From Antennarius striatus (taxonomy: Eukaryota; Chordata; Actinopteri; Lophiiformes; Antennariidae): 64,000 bases of DNA. Shown in pieces: positions 22,024 to 34,652 of this stretch (position 1 is its first letter; every line of letters begins with the position of its first letter). A program made the translations under genes and the position numbers. The DNA is taken from assembly GCF_040054535.1 (NCBI RefSeq), contig NC_090782.1, positions 15,470,001-15,534,000 of the forward strand, in the 5' to 3' direction. Below the pieces are notes generated by a model that did not search any database, was not told the origin of the DNA, and saw only the letters and a list, made by a program, of their open reading frames with translations.

Positions 22024-22512
22024 CTAAAATACAACAGCAGCAGATTAACTCCTAGATTCTTTGGAGGGTATCAATATAGGAAATAACAGGCAGAAAACCA
22101 GAGGACGAGGGTTATGATATTTCAACAATAAAAAAAACATTTTTAGCCTTTTTGATCTTAAATTAGGTACTCGATGTTTCTCTCTCCTTTTGCTAGATTT
22201 TTAGGCATATTTCTTTTTTTGTGTGCCTTAAAGTCTCATTGCACTTCAGCTAAGCATCACAGTTGTTTGCCTGAAAACAAAAACCTCAGAAAGATAAGTG
22301 GGCACATGATCAAAGGCCGGGGAGGATTTGTCTGGCAGATTGTTGCTGGGGTCCTGCCTGTCTGTCTCCGTCTCCATGCCTTTCTATGCACAGCACAAGG
22401 TTGCCCCCTCATGCTGCCGGCTTGAAAATTATAGATCATGAAAAAGAACGGTGCGGTCGCAACAACCTCCTTCCCTGGAGTAAACGACTCCGTATTACAA
22501 AGTGTGAGCGTG

Positions 22513-22518
<6 letters not shown>

Positions 22519-22557
<39 letters not shown>
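22519..22557. repeat. (CA)n microsatellite with CG-rich start
   Basis: Alternating purine-pyrimidine tract (gcgcgcacaca...), a potential Z-DNA former. Confidence 0.93.
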
Positions 22558-22559
<2 letters not shown>

Positions 22560-25500
22560 TCTTTTTCCTCTTTCATCAACTATTGTGCAGGTTTGGATAT
22601 TATTAGTATTTCATTCCGTGTCTTTTGATATGGTAAACAATTCGCAGCAAGATTTTAACATCCTGCAGATTTTGTTATCAAAAGAACCTCAGCAGGAACT
22701 ACAAAAAAGATCATTTACACATCTTGGGGTACAGGAGATGTAATCCACTGATAGACGTTATAAAATCAGATTGTCTTCATAATCTCGGTGAAAATAACTC
22801 TTAAAACCACTGAAAATATTTATACCATGTGAGGCCACCGAAATGTCTTTTTCCATAAGACCCTAAGTGAGGTTTGTGGCCTGCTTTTGGGGGAGTGGGG
22901 TGGGGGTGGGGGATTGTCTGTTTCAGGCAGAGACACGCCCAAAGGATGGATATAATTAAGAAGAGTGAATTTTTTTGTGAGGAAGAAGTGTGTTTGGGTA
23001 ACTGCTCTGGGTGGTCTAGCTCTACATGTCTGTACTGGTTTTATGACTAACAGGCACAAGAGGGTAAAAGCACAAACATACCCCAACAAAAAACAAAGAT
23101 CAGTGTGCATACTGCATTAAGATGTAAAAAAAAAGAAGAAAGATTTAAATGACTTGACATCAGGACATTCATCGTGTTTGTTGATAGACGTGGAACCACA
23201 AGTACTGGATCTGCCATGTACTGTAAGGGTGTGTCTAACTGGGTTTATTCGCTTTCGATAGCATCTCAGCTATTCTTAGTATCTCAGCTATTCTTACTAT
23301 TCTCCACGTTGACAAACATCTCATACGTCAGATTCAATGACGGATAATGACGTAGTGATTGTCAGTCTTCTGGTGCATCACTGACCAGCTTAAAGAACTG
23401 AAAGATGAATCTTGAAGGTTAATGGTAAAGTTTTCAGGATTTATTATGGTCTTTAGTCTCAGAATCGATATATAAGTTGAACACATCAAACTGACTCACT
23501 ACCTTTACGAATATAAGTATAACTTAGTCTGAGCTCCCTTTGCTTTGTAGGAAAAGATCAGAACCCAAAGTCGAGTCAATCATGCGAGGGTGTTTCAAAC
23601 ACTCGGTCCCTGATTAATAGCATCTTCTCGTTAACACATAAACACCCCGCGCACCAACAAACCCTCCAACGTTAATTTGCAACTTCTATTTTTTATTTGC
23701 ATGAATTGACTTATTTATCCAGCAGGGAGAACACAGATCTTCATTCTAGTGTTTTGTTTTGAGGGGACCTAAATATGTGGGTGGTCCAGTTCCTTTTTTA
23801 TTTTTTTTGGGATGGGGAGGGATCAGTTAATGAGAGCTGTAAATTTGTGACTCTGTGCCGGGATCGTAATGACGGACGTGCCCTTCCTGGTCTAGGCAAG
23901 TCTGCTTTCAGGAGCAGAGACGGATGAGAGAAATGAAGAGGTGGGAAAGAAATGATGCAGAAGGTATATAAATTCAGATAAAAATTCTATAAAGAAAAAT
24001 ATCAAAGAAAAGTGCAAATGAAGGGTAAATTAGTATGGCATCACACAAACAGTAAATTGCATTTATATTTTGGCAGACGTAGCCTTTTGAAGAGACCAGC
24101 TTTAAAAAAAAATATGAGGGAAGCATTTCTTCAGCAGCATAAAAGCTTTAATTTCTCCTTCAGCTGTGGTGAGCGGCTTTCCTGCGCTGCCCTGCTTTGC
24201 TGTATTTAACATCAAAGTGAAGTATGAACAATTGAGGCAATTTTTCATGTGGCCAAGGTCAATCATTGTTCCTGCTCCATGGACCCAGATCCAGCTGAGA
24301 GGAACCATATTTCACCACCAAATACATTTAAACGAGCCACCTTTCAACAACCCTTTGGACATATTTTTTCTTGCGTCCTCTGCAGGAATTTTATCATGCT
24401 TATTGACCACAAATGAACTCACAGCTTTCAGAGTGCACAGTGTTACTCATTACTATTCTCAATGTGAGACCAAATGTCATTTGAATCAAAGAGCATCAGG
24501 AGATGGAGATAATAACTATGAGTCATGAATGGAAAACCTTCCATGGTGTCCAGTATGACTACGTCTGCCTATACAAGTAGTAATAAAATTACTTGCTGTA
24601 TGTAAGATTTTCCATTTAGTCCCCTCTGTCAGTGTACAGTTTCCACTTTAATTGGAATGTTAATAATTTCTGTGATGCTTAAATAAATTATTTTATGTAT
24701 GTGAATTATCTGCTTAATCTACATTTTGATTTTCCAGAGGTTAAAAAGTTAACCTCTTTTTTTTTCATTAGTTGAATTATAATCAGCACCATTAAAGATT
24801 CATAGCACCATTCACTTTAGAGCTAACATTAGGAGTCGAATAATTGAATAGTCAATTGGCAGAAAATTAATCTGCAGCAATTTATTTTTGAGTCAGTTTG
24901 AATTTGCCTTCTATTTTCAGTGTTTTTTATATATGTTTCAGAAACTAAGCCTTTTACTAATTAGCTGATCAAATGATCAGTGGATTAATTAGTAAGGAAA
25001 AACAAAACTAGTTTAGTTGTTTTTTTTTTTTATTCCTGATTGGATGGTCATAGCATATTTTCAAAAAACATGCTTTACACATGCTTAGTGTGATACTCAG
25101 ATACTAGCAATACCTTACTTTTGATGCTCATTGAAGAGAAATTGGTATGTTTTCTAATCATGCAAAGTAAATAATGAAAAGGTTGAATACTAGAAGGCTA
25201 CATTAGGTGCTGCTGCCTCCCCCCCTCCCGCCTTTCCATCTGGTCAACGTAAGATGTTCGTCTCAGAAATTCTTTTTGATAATTTATTCTGTCTCAGTGC
25301 GCATCACTCCCAGCCTCGTGCTGCAGGCCTGTCAGACACCCAGCTCTATATAATGCATTACAGTCGGTGCTGTCATTATCTCGAAATTCTTTATTGTGTT
25401 TGGGGCGCCACATAAAAGCACATCAGCGACAATTCAGCTGTATTAGAAGAGACACGGCGGCCATTGCAACACACAATCGCTGCATGTGTTTATCTTACTG

Positions 25501-25904
25501 TAGAAGTGGCTTCAAAGGCTGCTTCCACGTGTTTGCGTTAGAGGGGCTCTTGTTCATGAGGCATTGCCATTTTTTTTTTCTTCTTCAACCACCTAGCTCA
25601 CATCCAAACGTCTTTATAAAGATGAACCATGTGTTAATGTTACGCACACAGCAGCTCATTATCACCGTTTCTCAAGACCACCCAGAATGTATATAGGAAT
25701 TGGGTTGTGAGTGGAATAGTTGTACATATAAAATCACGTGGGAGTCCTTAACAGAGGATTAAGTGCAGGCATATCACAGCTAATGTTTTTACACACATCA
25801 CTAAGTGTGTATCACGCTGTGCGTCAATGACATTTTAATAACAAGGTTTACCAAACAACACCTGAATTTATCTCCTGCTTTCCTCTCTTCTTGTTTTCTT
25901 CCCA
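22558..25904. other. Gene-poor stretch, no gene recognised
   Basis: No recognisable exon. It contains a four-run G tract at 22889-22912, a short tandem repeat of tatctcagctattctta near 23261-23300, nested palindromes at 24735-24757 and 24952-24996, and a high-complexity block at 25330-25560 that reads like a conserved noncoding element, although conservation cannot be tested here. Confidence 0.5.
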
Positions 25905-25985
25905 GGTCCAGACATGAAGAGGAGGAGGAGGTGGTGGTGGTGGTGCACGCACGCGCGCGTACACACACACACACACACTAACACA
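25905..25985 (+). repeat. Composite (GAG)(GTG)/(CG)(CA) simple repeat beside an acceptor-like site
   Basis: A 30-base polypyrimidine run ending in TTCTTCCCAG (25895-25904) is followed directly by GA-rich then GTG-rich triplets and an alternating CG/CA tract. The acceptor-like site is strong by consensus, but no open exon follows. Confidence 0.6.
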
Positions 25986-28932
25986 CACATGCTTGTTACG
26001 GTAAGTAGTATCAGCAGTAAGTATCTGAGACCAGTGAGTTTTGGGGGATAGTAATGGTGTTAGATTCATGTGAGAGTGTGAGATTCATCTGTGTTTTCTT
26101 CTATCAGTAATTGAAAGACAAATTGATGAATCGTATTGCAAAATCTTCTAAATTCATTTATTAAACAGATCAAATATATTCAGCAATGCAAAGTAACAGG
26201 ATACATTTGAAATTTCTTATATTTTGGATTAAAAATTTAGGGACAAATTAATTTATACATTAAGGGGAGAAATAATTTACCGTTGTGTTTCTGTGTAATA
26301 ATTTCTATGTGTGTCGCATGAAGTGCTGATTTTTTTCACCTTTTTCCATCTGTCAAACCTAACGTTAAACTTAACAGCTGCACCAGTTATACCACAACCC
26401 CCGTTTCCGACCCCCCACCCACCCTGAGCCCCTCCCAGCTTCCTGCTTCTCCTTCGGTCCAAAAAAAAAAAACCATACGTGCTGAAATAGCAGAGTGTGC
26501 ACTGGTGCTGTGGGCCCCTCCGTCTCAACCCGCAGTATTTGACCCTGTCGTTCCCTCCTACCTCCTACTCGTTCACTACTGTTTTGGATGGGGTGTGGGG
26601 GGGTGACGCTTTTTTTTTTTTTTTTTTAATTTTAATGTCAAAATATTTGTTTTTTATGTCAAACTGCTGCCCATGTTAATTTGTTCCATGCAGTTACCAG
26701 GACCACAGTTCAGACTGAGGGGATCAACATATTAGTACAATTATAATTTAGATGGCCTCTCCATATTTGTGTTTTACATTTGTTGTCCTTAGTTGAATTT
26801 AGGATGATAATTTGTTATGATCAGTGGACTCCAAATGCTTGTTTGAATATAACAGTTCATAAGTTAACACTAAATATAAACTAGAATGACATGCATTACA
26901 AATCTCTGCCAGAGCCCAAAAGTGCCCTTTAATTCAGTCGAGCCTTCTCCAAAATCCAACTTGGTGCTTTGGAGCCATAATTTTAGGTTACTGAATTTTG
27001 TAACAGTCAAACATGTAAATTTGTTGGATTCTAATTTTCAGTTGGATTCACAATAAATTGTACACATTCATAAATATCAATCCTCTGAATATGCCAGTCT
27101 CTTTTTCTTGCTGTGAAGGCCCGTGTTTTATTTCTCAGATATTATGTAAATGTATGGAAAAAAATCTTTCTCATCATGTTAAAGTTGAAAAAGGAAATTT
27201 CTGGATCCCTGTTCAGTAGTTTATACAGCCAACATAAGAGAGACAAGTAAAAAAAAAAATCCTGCTTTGTTGAGGTTATTAATTTTTATGTTCTATACAA
27301 TTTATACCACACTACCCTGTGGGAAAAAAACTGCTATAACCAACTAAAGTAAAAGACAAATGGAACTACTGACTTTGACTTTATGAGTTTAAAGGTGCTC
27401 TAAATTTCCAGTAACCACACTTTTTTTTTTCACGAGACTGACTTTTATTAGTTCTTGATGTAACTCAAGACTTGAAGTCATGATCCTTTTTCAGTGTTAT
27501 TTATTCATAGTGACACAGACATGCCAAGAAAGACTAAAGGCTTAAAAAAAAGTCAAATGTGAAATAAAATAAAATAAATAAAGACAGAGGAGGAAATTCA
27601 TGGATTTTAGCTTGTAGGGGAGCTCCCCATCCTCGGTTTCCAGCTTCACGATAAGTGGCGCTACCTCCCTCACAGCGACCGAGTTGCTAACCAGCTGTAA
27701 TGACACACTCCATCAGCTCGGCCTTACTTGCACGGGGCTAGGTCAGTTAGCAATAGGCCGAGGCGCGGTGTGAGAGAGGGTGTGCTGTCTGTAAAAGCAC
27801 TTGGGAATGGGGGAGAGGAAAGGAGTCGTACTGCTAACGGGCGTGTCTATTGATGTTCCCATTTAGCGGTGCACTGTAAACGATAGGGCAGCGATTATGT
27901 TGACGATGGAAACTGGTGAAGGGGGGGGGGTGGAGCATGGTTTGCTTGGGCAACGATAATGACAAGGAAGGTTATTATTTGGCACCCTGCTGAATCTCTT
28001 TTTGTGTGTGTGAAAGAGAGAGAGAAACACTCTCATTTCTGTTGCCGGCTCTGCCTATAGACCATTATGCTTTTCTTTTTTTTTCCTCCCCTAGTCCTCC
28101 CCTCCCTCTCTCTTCCTCTCTTGCTCATGACATTAGTCACTGCCGGTAGCCCATACTCATATCTGTTCCTATTCCATCCTTTTTTAAAATGAAATGTGCA
28201 GCTATGTTTTAATGGTTGGACAAAACTGCTCAACAGAAGTCAAAGACATAACGAAAAGACATTTTTGGGATTGTCCTTGTAATATTGATTTTTTTTTTTC
28301 CCCCACAAGAACGTTTTTCCCCCCCAGGTGTGTGCGTATGTGTGTGTTTGACCTGTCAGTTCCAATGAGTATGTGTGTGATGAATATGAATACAGGCAGC
28401 CTGCCTGCAGGTTTGGCAGGAGCCCACCTCCAGCTGGACACAGACCCCAACTCAAATGTGTCCAAATGTATTTTGTGAGCTCCGTCGTACACGTCAGCAC
28501 GCATCTGTCAGCGCCGTGACGACCTGAGGATGAAGTCGAGAAAAATGTACACACAATACTCCACTTGGCACACGACTGCAACGGAAGCCCCTCGGCACAG
28601 AGGAAAGCATCCGTTTTCTTGTTTTACCAAATTCAAATATACAAAGAACCTCTACAGGGTGATATTCATTAAAATGAGATGAAAAAATTATTATTTGAAA
28701 CAGATTTTAACCTGTAATTTCTTGCAATTGTGTAGGAGTATGGCAGTATATTTACACTTCACTGCACACACAATCCTGCCTTACGTCTTTTCCCACAATA
28801 ACTGTCATTTTTCCCGTTTTCTCTAGTTCTTATTTGTGTATATGTGTTTTCCTGTCGAGTGCATTCGTTAGTATCTTATCGGTGTAGTAAAAGTCTGTGT
28901 CATTCTCTGCCTGCGTATGTCTGTAATGTCAG
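25986..28932. other. Gene-poor stretch, no gene recognised
   Basis: AT-rich with poly-A/T runs. The block at 27600-27960 has higher GC and complexity and no repeat signature, so it is a second candidate noncoding element. No exon recognised. Confidence 0.45.
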
Positions 28933-29022
28933 GACAGCAGATAAGGAGGCAGACGTCTTTCCAGAGGAGGTGGAAGAATCCAAGACATGCTCTCACAGAC
29001 AGAGCCAGAGGCACGTGAGCAG
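28933..29022 (+). other. Exon-like open segment, unassigned
   Basis: Ninety bases between an acceptor (tgtaatgtcag) and a consensus donor (AGCAG|GTAAGC). One frame is open throughout and reads an acidic-then-basic stretch (about VFPEEVEESK...RQSQRH). No family recognised. It lies on the same strand as the orphan promoter at 5.3 kb and could belong to that transcript, but nothing proves it. Confidence 0.35.
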
Positions 29023-32000
29023 GTAAGCATTAAGTGGAGCTGCTGAACAGATCATGCTGTGGTATGATATCAGTAGACTGGTCTATACCTGCAGGCAGAA
29101 AGAAACAACTTTACAGCACCTTGACTCGGACATGAAGACATAATACTCCTGTGTGCTGAAAGAATCATACAAAAACTGCTTCACTTGTCCTTCAACATTT
29201 TTAGCTCAACATTCTCAACTGGTAGGGGTCATTCTTTTAGGGTAACTCAGTCGCCTCCCACATGCTCTGTTTTTCCGGAAGTTATGCGTCTTGACAGAGA
29301 CTGCAGTAGTCATTATGAAAGTCTCACAAGTAAACTTGTTCTGGTAGTTACGTACTTTTTGTTAACACCCCTTAGAGCAGCTTTTCCTCTAAGTCTCCAA
29401 TGGCTTCCTTCTATTCCCAATCTGGTCAGCATATATCTTCTTTATCTGCAGTGTCCGATTTGTGTCTTTCAGCTGTGGGTTTTCTCCTGTTCGATGTCAC
29501 TGAACTACGAGTGGATTATGTTAGAGAACTTCACCATCTGTTGATAAATAGAATTGGCGCTTCATGCTTGGATTCTACCAAATTGGGCCTGCAGTTTACA
29601 ATCTGTCCTCGTCCTTGAATAGAAGTCGTTCAGGAAGATGGCCATGTTCTGTGATCACTGTTATTCCTGTCAATTTTGTGAATTTCCAGGCTCTTTTATA
29701 TTTCACCAGGAAAAAAAAAAAAAAACTTAAATTTTCAAAAGTCACAACTTTCCCTGCACAAACTACCACATCCACTTATCTAAAAATGATTCAGTGGTTA
29801 AATGTCAGAGCTGTCAGTCCCATTAAGGCCAGCATGTTTGAAGGAAGGACACCCTTCCCCACCCCACCCCCCTCCCCTTCTGTCTCTTCTTATTCCTCTC
29901 ACTCTCTCCCTTCTCCTTCCTCTGTCCACTTAGCTTCCCCTCCATCCACTTCACCCCCGCCCAGCTCAGGTTGGTTTGAGGGCTGATGTGCAGACCTTGT
30001 CATTTAGATTAGGGCCACATTGTCAGCTCAGGGCCCTTCTCTCTTCAGTCGCACATCTCGGATCTTTCTTCCTACCATCACCCCCGTCCTGCGGCCAGTG
30101 AAGACCTTATAAAACAACATTCCTCCTCATCCACTTCTGTCAATTCTGACACTGTCACTCAAATCACTGTTCAGGAGAGCGAAGAGAGGCCGGGTGTCCT
30201 TCCCAGCAAGGACTGTGCTTTTTGATTCAAGCTTGGATGACGTACCAGTACATGGAAAACTGTTTTGATTGAAGTATTTTGAGTTATAAATATTTTTTAT
30301 TTTCGCTCACGTCTGACAAGCTTTTCAGTGGAATAGGCTAGATTAACTCCAATACTCGGGAAGTGATAAGACAAAGCAGCTCTTGTGATCTGTAGAAGGA
30401 AGTGGCAGACTTTTAGTGTAAATACCCATTTTGTTTTGCTTAATAGTAAAAGCTTCTAGAGACAGAGTGCTTTGAAAATATTTTTTACTCTTTGAAAAGA
30501 ATATTTGGCAGGACATCAGATATTTACCACCTAATTTTTAATCACTACCTATCCTGCTGTGTTAACAAGTCTGAGCAACGTATTTATCATCCGACCACAT
30601 CTTGACTCACCGCCATATTACCATGCCTTATCTAATTGCTGCAGCAGCTAGGTGGCATTTGATTTTTGTGCTTTGAAAACACTTTTTCGTCATGATGAGC
30701 GACAATGATTCGCCAGTGTATAATAAAACGTTTTGTGCAAGATGGAAGAAAAAAAGAAAAAGCACTGTGCCACACCAGAGTGACAAGACGTATGCGATTG
30801 ATCTGGGTTTGTTAACAGTTTCGTGTCTGGTGCCTTCTCATGCTACACCAAGAGTGAAACCCTCAAGGCTTGTTCTCTGGAGGCTTGCTTCAATACTGTA
30901 TATGACGATCAGCTTCCGCCTCCACATGGGTGCTGTGTTTACCAAAGCCTGCTATGAGTCAGTAGTTTCAAAATTACTTCCTCCTAACTGCTTTTTGCTG
31001 TGAAATTACATGAGCTCCCATACCCTGAGACTGGCTTCAGTTTCAACATACTGTATGTCATAAAATTTTCCTCTTAATGCTTACGTCATTATGGAACACG
31101 TGTTCACGCTAAGCCAGCTTTTGAGTGTAGATGGAACCAGACAGGGCAGATGTTCTTTAAATGATAAATGTGAATCTGTCTGTTTCTTGACATGAATGTT
31201 TATCTTCTTATTCATCAAAGTCCGACAATACATGCACGGAATGTATATGGAGAGAGAATGTGAATATTTTTAGTTATTTGAGTCCAGATGGTAATGGCGT
31301 CATCAAAGTACTGTATGGTAATACGGTCATTAAATTTTCAGTGTCCTTTCTGCTCACAGAAGGAAAGAGATTTAGTGAGTGAGGTTGAGAGTAAGAAGTC
31401 TCTCCATCCAGACAAGACTTCCTTTCCCTGTATCTGTCAGCGCTGGTCACCATCAGGTCTGTACTCGCCTCAGTGAACATTCAACGCTGTCGGTGAGTTT
31501 GAGCTAAATTGGAAAAAACCATCGACCGTTGATTGTACCCTGTGGCCAGTTTGTCACTCAGTGTGTCAAAGAAAAGGTAGAAATATGACGTAAACCTGCA
31601 TTAGTGACGACATAGCTGATAATGACTTATGCTATACGTCTATTAAAAACAGCAAAGGTCACAATCAACATTCATTGCTGTCGGTGGGTTTAACTGTATG
31701 AAAGAGCTCACTGAACGATGAATGCAACTGTGTCCCAGATTTCATCTGAATGTCAAGTGGAATAGTGTCTCTGTATGCTGTTGATGGCATTATTTATTTC
31801 TCTGCCTGTCCCATGCCTTCCCTTTGCCTCCCAATAACAACACACAGTGGGAGTGAATAGACAGTCTATTTAGATGGCATATTGCTCATACTCACTTGGT
31901 CAGAGGGATCTGTTACCTTTCCCCTCTTCCACAGCAGAGGAAGGGGGGGGGGGACGATGCAAGAGATACTTGGAAGAAAATGTCCTTTGAAGACACGCAG

Positions 32001-33365
32001 AGAGAATGTGTGGCTTGCTTTGGTTCTGCGGTCTAATAAATAATTTAGCTGTTGTAAATATTGAATGAAAAAAGCAAGATTGTGAGCTTTTGGATTTAAA
32101 AATAAGATTTACAATATTTTGCAATACTGAAATATATCAACTACTTTGTTAGCTAAACCAGTTCAATCTAAATATGTTACAATCTTTTAGGTATTGTTAC
32201 AAATAGTACAATGAAACAAAATGCCTTGGTAATGAACCCCCACAGTATTTGATTAAATATTAAATTCAGTTTGGGTGAGGCTTCATCTGCTTTTAAATGT
32301 TGGGTGTCCTTTTAAAGCACGTTGGTTCATTTTATATGGAATATGTACTTGCTACTTTATGTATTTTATCAAATAAAGTACCTGCAGCTCAGTAATGTCT
32401 TTGTTCCTTCATTCTTTAGCAAGATGTCATTTTAAATTAAACACATGTAACCCATGTCCTTTAACATTCTGTGAAGATATACAAGTTAGATCAGTATAGA
32501 GATCTATTAGGGATATTTTTGTTTCATTTGGGTATTGTCATAGATTAGTGACCCCCTTCCATTACTAACTCATCGCAATCCTGCTAGAAACTCACTAAAA
32601 TTTTTAAATATTTTTCAAATGCTATTTCCATTGATTTATGTATGATTTGGTAATGGAATTTATATGAACTTTTATTGTGTGCATACATTATAACGGCAAT
32701 ATTTTCTATAAATAGAAATTATGAAATGTTATGTAATTCTGAATAACTACATTGAAAAAAAGTCATGTAATGTACACGTGTAATGTACAATTGCCTACAA
32801 AAGAGGTCTTTTTTTGTTTGCATTAATAAATTTTAATGTTCCAACAACTTGATATTTTTGCATAAATGACACTTGGAGGGTAATTACATGGAATATATAG
32901 ACACACGTCAGGATAGTTCTATATTTCTGCATGCTTTTGTACCATCTTGTCTGGACAGTACCTGCATAGTATGTAGACAAAAGAATTGAACAGCATGGAT
33001 TCTGTATTTTTATCACTGACCTGCAGATTAAATACCAACAACAGTACTGGTGCAACTGGATTGTAGTGAAAATTAAATGGAGACTTTAAAAGAGGTCTGC
33101 TAGATGAACAGTTACATAAAGACAGTAAGTACAAAACTAATTACCACATTTGCCCACCAGGGGGAGAAGGACGAGCACAGGAAAAGGGACTACTGAGTCA
33201 TAAGACTGAGTTCATTTGTATTTTACATTTAGCTTCTAGCAAAATAAAGTCGCAAAAACTATAGGAAGCAGTAGCTAATAATGAAAACATAATTGCATGT
33301 ATGCACAAAATATTACCAGAGAAATGCAGTTAATTTAACTGGTAGAAAACACATCACAACAGGAA
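29023..33365. other. Intergenic, no gene recognised; possible 3' end of a + strand transcript
   Basis: No coding exon recognised. An AATAAA (about 32373-32378) followed by a GT-rich stretch could be the 3' end of a plus-strand transcript converging on ankle1. A CTCF-like motif lies at 33154-33166. Two C-rich stretches (about 29850-29960) and AT-rich sequence fill the rest. Confidence 0.4.
33154..33166 (+). promoter_or_regulatory. CTCF-like motif
   Basis: CCACCAGGGGGAG closely matches the CTCF core CCASYAGRGGGC. It lies between the gene-poor left third of the window and the 3' end of ankle1, where a boundary would be plausible. Occupancy is an inference. Confidence 0.4.
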
Positions 33366-34652
33366 TTTATTTTGACAAAAAAATATAAGACACAGAAGGT
33401 TCTCTTCAGATGAAAACATGTTTAAACAAAAGAACAACAGATCTAATGTTATACATCCCAATACAGTGATCACATACTTTCCTTTTGTTTTCAACCTCGT
33501 GATAACTAAAATGAAAAAATCCATCTTTAAAATCCACAATACCTTTTCAGTAGTTCACAATAATGCATTTTCTGTGAAATCCAAATGTGCAGCATTTTGA
33601 AAACTAAGAAATTATTTTATTGGTAGAGAAACTTAAAGCTCCTTGTCACGGACATTTATGCAAAAACAATGATGACAATGTTAGATAAATTTTCAAGAAA
33701 ACTTCTCTCCAAATTAGGTTCTTCAGGCTGACAGAATTTAATTGATTTTACAAACATGAAGGTGAAACAGCTGCATCCCAGTGTTCTAAGTACAGACAGT
33801 AAAGCAGTCCTGTGATTAACAATCGAGGACAGAAGAGAGGAAAGCATCTTCAGCTGAATGCTAGCCCCTAAGGATTGAGTGGGGTTTTTTGTACTGTACA
33901 CAGAGAAGGGAAAGAAATTACACCAGTTTAGTCAGAGGTCTAGAAATTTGCTTTGACCCAGCACAGCCAGTTGCAAAAAAAAACACAGCAATAAGAAAAA
34001 AATATGTACTGTACATAGTAAATGAAAGTGAATAATAAAAATGTGTTTCCATCAAACCTTCCAGCTCTTTGATCAGCAAACTTCCCTCCCTCAGGGACTA
34101 ATGGAAAAATTATACTTGCCTAAGCAAATAATTTTGATAATGTTAAAATGTGACAACAGGTAGCTTATGGTGTACAATACAGTATGGGACAATCCTTAAG
34201 CAAAAGGTGCTACAGCAGTTAAAACAATGGTGTTTTGAATATTTTTGGAAAACTTCTGCTTCTAAAAGACCTTCAGTCTCACAGTTTTGATTCCACCATG
34301 ATTTTTGTCGTATTTGGGCAGATTATTAAAGTCAATGTAATAAGCAAATGGTTCACAGATTCAAAGCATTAATAGAAAAAGAAATTTAAAAGAAACCCCA
34401 TACAGCTTAATTTTTTACTCCAAATCAAATTTGGTATCACATCTCCATCCCTCATTTTAAATGATGGAGATATGATTTAGGACCAGAGAGTAAATTAAAT
34501 GCCGAGTAATGGCTGAGAAAATCTTGATGTTTAAAACCCATCAAACATGAGAAAAAAACTGTTAAAGATGGCTTTGTAACCATATCTAGAGGCACTGCAC
34601 CTTTCGAGAAGTGGAACTTCAGTGGTTTTCATACCCCCTCCAGTAGGTGTCC
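33366..34652 (-). other. ankle1: Probable ankle1 3' UTR and polyadenylation signals
   Basis: Downstream of the ankle1 stop codon the minus strand carries AATAAA hexamers at 33621-33616 and 33371-33366. Which one is used is unknown. No other gene is seen in this interval. Confidence 0.4.
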
